DNA from: Dioscorea cayenensis subsp. rotundata
Taxonomy: Eukaryota; Streptophyta; Magnoliopsida; Dioscoreales; Dioscoreaceae
Assembly: GCF_009730915.1 (NCBI RefSeq)
Contig: NC_052489.1
Location: 26,591,916 to 26,655,915, forward strand
DNA length: 64,000 bases
Direction: 5' to 3'
Below, in pieces: positions 11,386-21,039 of the stretch. Positions within the stretch are counted from its first letter, which is position 1. The number at the start of each line of letters is the position of its first letter. Below the pieces are notes generated by a model that was given only the letters and a program-made list of their open reading frames with translations, had not been told where the DNA came from and searched no databases. A program made the position numbers and the translations under genes.

Positions 11386-11609
11386 AATGAGCGTTCTTTT
11401 TGTTTCCCACATTGTTTTTACTAGGTCTCTATTTAAATTTCGAAGTTCACATTCAAATAAAAACATTCGTTTACGATATTTACAAAAACATTTACAAAAA
11501 CATTTTACAACATTTACAACATTTACAACATTTACAAGGACTTTTGGACACTCACGACTCGACCCTCAGTATAGCGAAACAAGTGTCATGTACGTTCGAA
11601 TGCTCGCAG

Positions 11610-11668
11610 CGGTTGCATAACATGCGCATCAACTTGAACACGCATGACATACAAAAGGTTAAACAAAC
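11610..11668. repeat. Diverged direct repeat R1, copy b
   Basis: This is the second copy of the segment at 8770-8828. It lies just below the 11774-12163 exon, as copy a lies below the transposase catalytic exon. Confidence 0.85.
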
Positions 11669-11773
11669 ACATTCATGAAAAAGCGACTATTAATCGATGT
11701 ATCGTGAGTGGGACTTAGCGAAGATCTTGGTAGTTAAACCCGAGCGACATGGTTGTATGTCGGCGTAATGTTC

Positions 11774-12163
11774 TTAAGCGGTAACAAAAAGTCTCGAGTG
11801 ATAAATATCAACCCGTCTTAAAGGATGTTTCAGACCTCCTCCTCTAGAGAATCCTCCCCTGATCACGTAATACGTGAAAACTTTCTTTTTACCCAAGTCG
11901 AAAAGCTCGCATAATTGCTTCCCGTCGTCCACTGTTGGAGAATCCTCCGCATTCGAGACGATTATCGCGAGCATTTTCGGCTCAGGCGAAAAAGATAATT
12001 TAACTTGTTGCGTGATTACGAGTGATTGATTCTCGAGATAAGGAAGGAGGTTCACGAAACATCCTTTCGAGATAAGTGGTTGTCCGTGGGAAGAGGAGGA
12101 AGAGGAGGAGGAGGATGATGAGGGGACGGCGGCGAGTGGTTGTCCGTGGGAAGGGTTCTTCAC
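11774..12163 (-). pseudogene. Possible 5' exon of the MULE transposase (poly-Ser, PB1-like)
   Basis: An intact 129-codon frame begins MKNPSHGQPLAAVPS, runs through a polyserine tract, repeats the HGQPL peptide, and continues VKLSFSPEPKMLAIIVSNAE and LCELFDLGKKKVFTYYVIRG. The pattern of hydrophobic strand, P-x-x-x-LxxIxxxxD, short helix and V-x-x-YVIR resembles the PB1-like domain at the N-terminus of many plant MULE transposases, but the match is weak. It lies upstream of the transposase core on the same strand, separated by a probable intron with another array. It could equally be a captured host fragment. Confidence 0.4.
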
Positions 12164-12411
12164 AGTTATTTATGGTGTGAAGTCCACAGCGGGTTGACTC
12201 TTCATGTCAGAAAAAAATCAAGCCTTACGATGAGGCCCGAGCATTGGTGATTACAGCGAGCGGGTGTTCGGGATATTTATGTTCAGAGTCGTAGAAATTA
12301 ATCGAGTCATTAATTCTTATCGCGGGATCTACTCTTTTGCTACACCCTGCGTGCCACCCTGCGACAATTCGGATCAAGCGAAAAAGATCACCGTTTCTGT
12401 GAGACTTTGAG

Positions 12412-12605
12412 AATTTAAGCGTTAATATGAAAAGTTATACATGTAAAGATAATGTTAAGCGGAGATGACAAGTATTAAGCGGATATGATGATTATTAAAC
12501 ATATTAGTAATATATTTAAGCGGATAATAACAAATAGTTAAACATTATTTAAAAATATACAAGCGAGATAACAATAAGCGAGAAAGAACTTTAAAAGCGA
12601 AATGA
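12412..12605 (-). repeat. GTTTAA array 8, inverted
   Basis: TTAAGCG or TTAAAC cores occur near 12415, 12455, 12475, 12495, 12516 and 12538, with weaker AAGCG units to 12600. It lies upstream of the 11774-12163 exon, in minus-strand sense orientation. Confidence 0.75.
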
Positions 12606-12607
12606 AC

Positions 12608-12780
12608 TCGTTTTTCAAGCGGAGGCAACGATGGCACGTGCTTCTGCATCGACAGATAAAATCGAATCTGATTTCGTTTTGAAGATGAAGTGCACTTGAC
12701 CAATCAGGTGGAAATCAACTTCATTTTCTAGTTGGAGACCCGGTTTATATATTTTCGGGTATGATAAAACTTCACCCGAG
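12608..12780. repeat. Diverged direct repeat R2, copy b
   Basis: This is the partner of 10490-10690. Each R2 copy flanks an inverted GTTTAA array (8 here, 6 at copy a) on its high-coordinate side. Confidence 0.65.
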
Positions 12781-13182
12781 ACTACCACAAAATGAGTGCC
12801 ATAATAAACTCCTGTTTGAATGGTCAGTGATAGCTGACGAAGAGATTCTCAGCGTATTCATGGCAAGCGAGGCGAAGTCGAACAACTCAAATGAGGAGAA
12901 ATGAGGAGAACAACGAGATGTAATGCAACTCACTGCAGTTTGTCTATCGAGAAAGCCGTGAAAGCCCTGAAAAAAGTTGAGCATAATGATTTGGTGCTTT
13001 CCTTTTCACCAGTTTTCAGGCAAAAATGGGATTTATGACGTGGGCCGTTTGAAGTGAACGGTATGGGATAATAGGGAAGTTAAACACTAACGGAAGGGCT
13101 ACGGGGTGTGTAAAAGTAGGATGGGGTTTTTGGGAAGTTTTGAAAATTACGATGGATGAACAGTAATTTTCCCTAATAATAA

Positions 13183-13207
13183 TAATAATTATTATTATTA
13201 TTATTAT
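13183..13207. repeat. (AAT)n/(ATT)n palindromic microsatellite at the MULE edge
   Basis: TAATAATAATAATAATT runs into ATTATTATTATTATTATT directly beside the right end of the MULE. It blurs any target-site duplication. Confidence 0.9.
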
Positions 13208-13295
13208 GTTTCTGACCAGAGAGAGGCGCATGAATGGTGGAAAAGTTTGTCCTGAAGTTTGACAGACTTGAAGGAGGAGGCGTCCACATCTCGCC

Positions 13296-13323
<28 letters not shown>
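13296..13323. repeat. (GA)n tract in the carrier 5' UTR
   Basis: About 13 GA dinucleotides end 10 bp before the carrier ATG. GA/CT tracts in 5' leaders are common in plant promoters. Confidence 0.9.
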
Positions 13324-13326
<3 letters not shown>

Positions 13327-13332
13327 GCCCTA

Positions 13333-16300
13333 ATGGCGGCGACCTCTACCTCTCCAAGCTCGGCGTTTCTAGAGCGGTTCAGGAATCCAAAGAACCAGGG
13401 ATCCGATGGCCGGCTTTTGTACGCCTTCCAGTACTTCGCCACCAATGCCACCGCTGTCACGGTGTCCGTTTCGCTCACCCATCCTTTAGGTATTGTTCTT
13501 TCTTTGCTTTGCTTTGCTTTGTTTGTCCAATCTTCTTTTTGGTGATCCGAGGTTCACATTGTCTGAATGGAAACCGTGATCTAATTTATTGGAGAATGTG
13601 TTTGATATCACGAGTTTGTGTCTTTTTTCCTTCATAATTTTCTAAAAAAAATTTCAAATTTAATTGGAACTGCAGATGTTCTCAAAATTAGGCTTCAAAT
13701 GCAGCGAGCGGGTCAGCGAGGTCCTTTGATTGGAATGGTATCTGATACAATTTTCTTGTATTTTGGAAAAAAAAAATCAAATTGTTTTGAAATTTCCACA
13801 ACCTGCAGGGAAAGCTTTGTGGAAAAATAGTGAAAATTGAAGGACCTGTGGCACTGTGTTCAGGGCTTGCACCTGCGATGGTTAGGTCTCTTCTTTGTGG
13901 GGGCCTTCGATTGAGCTTATATGAGCCTTGCAAGTCTTTCGCTGATTCTGTTTTTGGTTCAGCTAACATCTTTGTTAAACTTGTATCTGGGACCATCTCT
14001 GGTGCCATTGCAACAGCAGTCACCAATCCTGTAGATGTTCTTAAGGTAGTGGAAGCCTATATAAAGCTTTAATGATTACCATTCCAGTTTTTCTCACAGT
14101 TGTGTTTCTTGAAACAGGTACGTATGCAAATGAACATGAATCCTCAAAGGGGACCTGTTGGGGAGCTACGGCAAATTATATCGGAGGAGGGATTAAAAGG
14201 GCTTTGGAAGGGAGTTGGTACTTCAATGACCAGAGCTGGAGCTCTCACAGCATCATATGATGAATCCAAGCAGGTCTATCTTCTGGCTTTGCTATATAGG
14301 GTTTCTTCATTCTGATCGTCAGTTACTATTACCTTATCATCCAGGCATTGCTCAGATGGACACCTCTTGAAGAAGGTTTTCTTTTGCATCTCATGTAAAA
14401 AGAGTATAATTCTTATTGATACAAGTCCTGCCATGAGAGAGGTGAGAATGTTTCAAGAAAAAAACTAATATTATGCTGTGCTTATCTGAAGATCAAGTTG
14501 CATAGCTGGAGCTGTTGGGACTCTCGTAACGGGGCCTATGGACATCGTTAAAACGCGTCTTATGTTACAACAAGAATCTAAAGGCGGCATAATTTATAGG
14601 AATTCATTTCACTGTGCATACCAGGTTTGGATCCAATCTAATAACTTTTTTGCAAAGAGAATCTTTTAGATTAATGCAACATGAATGGCTTTTCGCAATT
14701 TCTAGGAATTGTTGTTAGATCATTTTGATTAGCACCAAACATCTTTTGTTTCCACTAATTAGACTATGAACTGTCATTGTAATGTCTTAGATAAGTCAAT
14801 ATATATATATATATATATATTTACTTTTGAAAGAAATGCTATTCTTAACTTCACTGAAAAGAGAGACGTAGATGTCCCTCGGGGGTACCCCTTGATAAGC
14901 ATTTGGCAATTCAAATAATGGCAAAAACTATTCATAAGCATTATAGCATTCTTGATTGGTTAAGTAGCCTCAGAAAACCAACATCAATCCAATTGAATCT
15001 GGTTGTCTTCTTCCTTGCTTGTGTATAGCTATAATCATTATTGGTTTGGCACTAATTAGTGGAGCTGAATTTCCATTCTTTCATTATAAATGTTATGATC
15101 TTAATTTCTATCAATTTTACATTGTTCAGATGATACTATATGCAATACCAATTTTTTTCTAGGAAAAATGACCATATGGACCTTGGAATTTTTCATAGTA
15201 ACCAGAAGGTCCATATGAATTTTCGAGTGGCCTACAGGATCCTGTTTCTTCTCTAGGTTACCATTGAAATCCTGACAGACATCATTAGAAATAGTGCTTA
15301 CTTTGTGGTTGGGGGGATTTTTTTAATAAGTTCATTCTTCAACTTGGCCCTCATCTTCTTGCATAATCAAGTTTGTGCTTTGGTTGTTGGACAACCTTAT
15401 AAATGTTTGGTGTGGTCAAAGGCAAGGAGAAGGCCATGTTGTGAACTTCACCATACTTTTATCCAGTGTTATAAAGCGAGAAAGGCGCTCGCCTAGGTGC
15501 TTTCGAGCGGCGAGACCTTAATGTCTCAACACCCTTTGGACAAGGCGCCTTCAATGAGGCGAGCCTAGGCCGGTGCTTTTTGCCGGCGCCCAGGGCATTA
15601 AAAAGGTGCTCTGTCTTATTTTTTTCTTGATATAGACCTTTTTATTTAATGCTTTCAATTAGTGTTTATTGGAATTCTAAAAAGGCACATTTACTAATAA
15701 GGTATGAAATAAATTTAGGGGAGGAAAATTTGGTGGTTTTAAAAAAAGGCACGCTTGTTAATAAATAAGGAAATAAATTTAGAGGAGAAAAAAATTAAAA
15801 AGTTTTAAATGCATAGTTGCTATTTTTTTAAAAACTAATGATTAAATTAAGGAATTAACTAATCAATTAGAGATAATTGAAGAGGTTGCAAAAATTAGCA
15901 CTTGCCATAAAAAGTCTGAACAGAATAGCATACAACATCAAAAAGAGATGAAGATGAAACAAGGTTGGTGTTTTGGTGGAAGCATGTGACTTTAATTATT
16001 CTAAAAATTATATGTAATATATATATATTAACTAGTGCTTTACTTTGTTCGGGCGAGCGCCTTTCGTGGCGCCTCTTGCCTCGGGCAATATAATGTCTTA
16101 GCGCCTTAAGAGCGCCTAGCGCTTTTAATTACACTGCTTTTATCGTGGCAGTCAGTTTTAGATAGCATTTGCAACATGTGAGGGCTTCAGTTGAGTCCAT
16201 AAAGATAAAGTACATCAACCCTGATGAGTGAAAGATTTCATATTTGCTTAGAAATGATGAGGGTTTCTAGATGATATTGCACATCCACCATTTGTACAAG

Positions 16301-19300
16301 AAGCAGGTGGTGGATTCGGAAGTCGAGGAGGTGCCCCATGTAAAAACATGCTTGTTTGTCCTTGTCTTTGCGTGGTTTGTAATAGCTGTTCAAATTGCCT
16401 GTCCATCAAGTTATTTATTTGTTTAGCTGTCCTGCCATATAGTGACTGTTTTATGAGGACATTTAGTATGGCTAGATATTATTGTTAGTTGTTTTCATGG
16501 TTAAATGTAATAACCTATAGTTTGCCAGGTAAGACTTATGTCAGTTCCCCTACCAAGTTACCCTTTCCTGCTGATGTTATGTGTTGCTATTTTGCGTTGT
16601 AGGCTGGTGGGCATTGTTCCTTTATCCACATTGATGTACCGCATGTCTGAGTAGTGTTCTGGTTTCGTATGTAGGCGAGCAAATATGCACCGCTATTGTT
16701 AGGATGTGGTCGTCATTGTTGACAACATCCCCGTAATTGGTGATGCTTTTATAGACGTTCAATATCCCTTCCTAGACTTTCAAATTTCGTATGTAGCCAA
16801 TTAGATATGTGCCGTTGCAGTTCGGATGCGGTCATTTTTATTGAATCCATATAGCAGGCGATGTTGTCATAAATGTTCAGTGTCCTTTCCTGTATGTTCT
16901 AATTTTGTGCATAGCAAATTAAACATGCGACATTGTTGTTCGGATGCGGTTATTATTGTTGACTGCATGCACATGGTTAGCGATGTCCTTGTACATCTTT
17001 AATTGCGCTTGCATATCGCGGTTTATCTGACATCATGTAGTGAAAACTAGCCAATGTCCACCCATTGCTATTTAGACTGTGTTGCAACTATGATTTCTGA
17101 TGTTGATATGGCTTTCTAGGATTTTGACCACTTTAAGGAGTAGCTCATGGACTATGCAATTTTACAAATTTTTGATTTTGAGAGGGGATGACCATGTGAT
17201 GTTTTGGGGATGGTTGAGATTGGCGTATTCATGCATTAAGAAATGACTGTTTTGGTGCATTTAAGATAAAGACTATGCGGTTGGAGCACAACTGTGGCAA
17301 TGTCGTTATTGGTGTATTATATCCAAAGGTCTCAAAAAAAGGGGTCAGTAGGCATGTCACAAAAGCTCAGAGTCTGCGGACTTATAGATCTGTTAATATG
17401 TGGTGTGACCTTATTCGCGATATTGGCATTGGGTTGTCTTACAAATAGGTGTGAACGGAGAAGGAGGTCACCAACGATATAATCCATAGTTACAGTGTGG
17501 CAAATGATGACCTCTTACTGTGATTCGCCGAGAAGTGTCAATAGACAAACAAAAGGAGCATGGTTGAAATTAAGAGTGAGTGGCCTTTTTGGGAAAGAGC
17601 TACCAGAGTAGCTAAATATTATTAAACGAAAAGAAGTTAACAAATAAGATATCTAAAACACCATGCCACAAAAGAAAAACCAGCAACACATGCAACAAAA
17701 CTCAAGCCCAACTAAAGAAACAGTCAAGGAACAAGAGGAGAAAGATCTAATTAAAAATCAAACCCCGCCTGATTAATCATCTTCATAAGCCATTTCGGTT
17801 TTTCCATGCCCATGTGAAATAAGGACAGCTGCGTCGACCGAAGACCATGACCAGCAAGCACCCCGGTAATACGATTCCAATGAGACGGAATGAGCTCAAT
17901 CTTAGGATGATTCAAGTAACTCAGTAGCTTCCACAAAGTCTCCAGATACTCCTTATTGCGCCAGCAGATTGCTTCCTCATAGTGCAAGATCGTTTTACAA
18001 ATTTCTTCCGAACTGTAGAGTCCTTACATGGTTTCAAGACGATTGTGGATGCCACACATGATGTTAGGTGCAGATTTTGCTAAATGGGAACACTGGCTTT
18101 TTCCATGTGGCTTCACCATCATCGACAATGAGACTGTTGATAATTGGAACTGATTTATGTACAATAAGTGGGTCATTGCATGGCGCCAATAACAGGTATG
18201 AGCAAACAACCATCTTTGTGATCGAGAGACTGAAAGTCGTGATCAACACTATTTTGAGTATTTTTCCTGAAAGCAAACTTCTCCAAGACGTTGACCTCCA
18301 CCTCAAATTCCCTGAGTGGCTATTGAATGAAGTTATTCAAGACAACATCATTCTTACTTACACAAAGGAAGTATGAAACGGGTATGAGGCAGCTCAGAGA
18401 TGTGTCTGAGCGGCTTGCAAATAGTTGCATGAGAAGGTTGACCAAGAGCGCTGGTGCTACTACTTATTGCACGGCAACAGGTGGACTGAGATATACTCTA
18501 ATGTGGCTTGGCTTCTTTGATCCATTGATTTTAGTTAGTGAAACTGTCTTTGTTTTTTTGATCCATTCATCCAATGATTTCATTCGAAGTAGTTATAATT
18601 AGATGTTGTGGTAAGGTGCCATTACCATAGAGGTGTTCGGAGTGGTCCATTGTGAAGTATCTAGGTAAAATTTCTCAGTTAGCAAAATGATGACAATGAT
18701 ATGAAGTCCACCCAACCTCTCGGCCATTTCTTGCCCAATTTGTGGGAATTCATGCATATCCGATAGTTTACAACTTAATAGATCTGTGAAGTCCAAAAGC
18801 ACACACATGGGTGGTGTCTTTATGCTGAATATTCAGTCTGGCAGCTGCCACAATAGCTTTATCCCTTTCCTCTGCTTTAGACGCAGCATGCTGTTACTAT
18901 AGGAGTTAACATGCTAGCTAACTCCAAAACTATGTATGGTTGGGACCTTCCATGCTAACCACTTGAGTTCAGTGTGGTTTGCCGTGTGAGTGTTATCCTC
19001 TCCGCGACCCTCCCTGTAATACTCATCACATTTACATTTTGTCTTCCATGCAGGACATTCATTGCTTATGCATCAAGTTTCCTAGGTTTGTAAGCCCCCG
19101 GACACACTCCCTAGGTTTCTAATCATTCAGTGCTTCATCTCCTAAGTTGGAAACTTTCATGCATAAGGTGGGATATAACTTCCACGGACTCCTCTCTCTC
19201 ACTTAGTAGAAAACGAACACCACACTATCTGTCCCTCTTTACACAACAAGGAAGACAAATAATGCCATACCTCAACATTTAATGCATTTTATTTTACCAT

Positions 19301-19903
19301 AATTGAAAGATATGGGCAACAGTGTCATTTTTCCTTCAATTATTGACCATCACTCTCTTTGGGAACCTTGTCAAGAAGGATTTTTTTTGGCAATCCACAA
19401 ATTTGTAGGGATCTAGTTCTTTTTCTGTTCATCTTATATGATTTTAATTTTTATTTTATGCATTGCACATTCTAACTCCTTATGGTTATTTCAGTAGCAT
19501 AACCATCATTTTTTCCTGCACTTTTGCATTTCTAGGTAGCGAGAACTGAGGGCTTACGAGCACTCTACAAAGGGTAAGTACTCCACTTACAAGCTTTCTT
19601 AATATGAGATCTTGTTTTGAATATGATTTACAATTACTAGTACAATTCCTTACAAACCTTCCTGATAACCCCTCCCCAACTCTTATAATCTCTCTACCTT
19701 AACAAATATGACAAGAGGTTGTTGTCACTCTAAAAGCAAAACCTAGTGTGGGAGTTGCATGATTTCAAATACTCATATTCCTTTTGTTGCTTGTTTTTGT
19801 GATCAGAGGATTTGCAACTTATGCAAGATTAGGACCACAGACCACAATTATGTTTGTTGTCTGTGAGAAGCTGCGTGAGCTCATTGGCATGAAGGCGATT
19901 TAA
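13333..19903 (+). CDS. Mitochondrial carrier family protein (uncoupling/dicarboxylate-like), 309 aa
   Basis: Eight exons: 13333-13489, 13676-13737, 13809-14045, 14118-14273, 14345-14394, 14492-14624, 19536-19573 and 19807-19903. Together they give 930 nt with no frame conflict. The product is a six-helix inner-membrane solute carrier. The three signature motifs P-x-D-x-x-K are present as PLDVLKIRLQ, PVDVLKVRMQ and PMDIVKTRLM. The matching short helices include GLKGLWKGVGTSMTRAGALT and GLRALYKGGFATYARLGPQT. The N-terminus is Ala/Ser/Thr-rich. It resembles Arabidopsis At4g03115 as I recall it; the substrate cannot be read from the sequence. Intron 6 (14625-19535) is 4.9 kb and full of repeats. 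The promoter is unusual in that a MULE end lies about 160 bp before the ATG. Confidence 0.93.
15464..16136. mobile_element. hAT-type non-autonomous element (MITE-like), 673 bp, in carrier intron 6
   Basis: The element begins CAGTGTTATAAAGCG and ends, on the reverse strand, CAGTGTAATTAAAAGCG. It is flanked by a perfect 8-bp target duplication CTTTTATC at 15456-15463 and 16137-16144. The CAGTG termini and 8-bp duplication are diagnostic of hAT elements. The subterminal 100 bp on both sides are rich in GGCGC/GCGCC and AGGCGCTCGCC motifs. The centre is AT-rich and has no reading frame. The perfect duplication indicates a fairly recent insertion. Confidence 0.93.
16663..17020. repeat. Three-copy tandem repeat, period about 120 bp, in carrier intron 6
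   Basis: Copies start at 16663 (TTTCGTATGTAG), 16785 (TTTCGTATGTAGCC) and 16903 (TTTTGTGCATAGC). Each has a central block of the type TTGTTCGGATGCGGT, followed by a GATGxTxTxATA block and an ATCCCTTCCT-like end. Copies are roughly 70% alike. Confidence 0.8.
17751..18040 (-). mobile_element. LINE remnant: C-terminal RNase H-like end of a non-LTR retrotransposon
   Basis: The minus-strand frame reads LLSYLNHPKIELIPSHWNRI, then GVLAGHGLRSTQLSLFHMGM, then EKPKWLMKMINQAGFDF and stop. This is the familiar tail of plant LINE polyproteins (I-P-x-x-WN-x-x-AD-x-LAxxG, then LFHxGxExPxWLM). The rest of the reverse transcriptase is not recognisable upstream, so it is a 5'-truncated relic inside carrier intron 6. 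Confidence 0.65.
18041..19530. other. Remainder of carrier intron 6, nothing further recognised
   Basis: Several short open stretches on both strands around 18060-18600 overlap each other and show no family resemblance. They may be the decayed body of the LINE whose tail is at 17751. The splice acceptor of exon 7 is at 19534-19535. Confidence 0.5.
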
Positions 19904-21039
19904 TTCCGATACCGAGAATTTCAGCTACTTTCAAGCGTATGTTTGGCACTCTTGCTTTGATTAAGTTTGCCAGAGATGGTGCTATCATAACTTGGGTCAT
20001 TCATATCCAAGACAGGCTAAACTATCAGTGTTTTGATTTAGTGTACTATATCATGTTATTGCTTGATTCAAAGTTGAAAATTCTATTCTTTAAAGCCTGT
20101 AGTGTTAGCAAACTGGAGGGTCTACAGAGACCGAAACTACGAATACAACAAATGACAGTCTTATATTTGTTTTCTTAGCGTATTTGCCATATATTAGTTC
20201 AGATAGAACCTTGCAAACCATAGCCAAGTATCTATTCAGGAAATGTGCTTGACTTCCTAGTTCATTTTCCAAGTGAGAACAGAAAAACAACATGGGCATC
20301 TTTATTAGGGAAAGTTCAGATGGAGATCAAGACCTAATTAGGGTTTGAGTCTTGCAGAAGATGGAGGTAAAATGATGGCTTGATCAGCTGCAAAGGACTT
20401 CTCCAAGCAACCTAGGCTTGTAGGAGAAAGGGCTGGCCTGCATGATCATGTAGTTCTCTCCAAACAACTCCCCAAAGCATGGTTTCCCTTAGTTCAACCT
20501 TCTTATCACCTTCTTCATTTGCAGCTCTTACCACATTGGTTATCTTTCTCAGAATTCTCCAAAGCCCGACTACCGGAACTCTCGGCCGCCTCCTCGGCCT
20601 TCACCCGCCAGCTTCCCCCTCTCGACACCTCCTCTTATAAACTTGACAAAATCTTTTTACCTTTTTGTAAGATAGATATCTAAAAGCCATCATCCCTTTG
20701 GATCCTCACAGGCTTTGATTCACTTCATTTGTTCACTAGAGTCTCTTGAAGTAAGTCTTGAAGTTGGAAGGGCTAGGAAATAAAAGATCATACCTTTTTT
20801 ATTCACATGGGACGTAAACACACTACTTTTCACACGATAGACAATTTTGATGCACATCAGAACATCATAAATACATGTTTCCCAATTCAGTTTGGCACTT
20901 GACAACAAAATTTTTGTTCCAGATAATAATGTCAAAGGAGCATCAGGTACAACACTTACGGCATAGTGTGCCAAAAAATGAATATGGTGAATGGATATGC
21001 ACCGTGGAGAACAGTCTGGTCGATAATTTCAGTTGAATC
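19904..21039. other. Convergent intergenic region (carrier 3' / PheRS 3')
   Basis: This 1.1-kb region holds the 3' UTRs of two converging genes. No reading frame is convincing and no terminal repeats are seen. The part 20560-20640 is CG-richer than its surroundings, which suggests an old insertion. Confidence 0.6.

Larger units (their letters stand above)
3778..13172. mobile_element. Decayed Ulp1-carrying Mutator-like element (Kaonashi-like MULE), about 9.4 kb
   Basis: The limits are set by related inverted ends. The left end begins GGAAATTGCCAAAAAAACCC; the right end, read on the minus strand, begins GGAAAATTACTGTTCATCC. Both run into stretches rich in AACCCC. Between them lie a plus-strand cargo module (PMD/DUF1985-like domain, basic linker, C48/Ulp1 protease) and a minus-strand MULE transposase. 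This is the known architecture of Ulp1-like-carrying plant MULEs (KI-MULE/Kaonashi). All frames carry stops and frameshifts, so this copy is dead. The body is visibly richer in CG dinucleotides than the flanks. The flanks are TA-rich and I could not define a clean 9-bp target duplication, so the ends may be off by several bases. The right end lies only about 160 bp from the carrier start codon. Confidence 0.85.

Noticed and set aside
18064..18376. 102-codon plus-strand frame in the carrier intron
   Set aside because: It overlaps minus-strand frames of similar length, shows no recognisable domain, and lies beside a LINE tail; most likely decayed LINE body.
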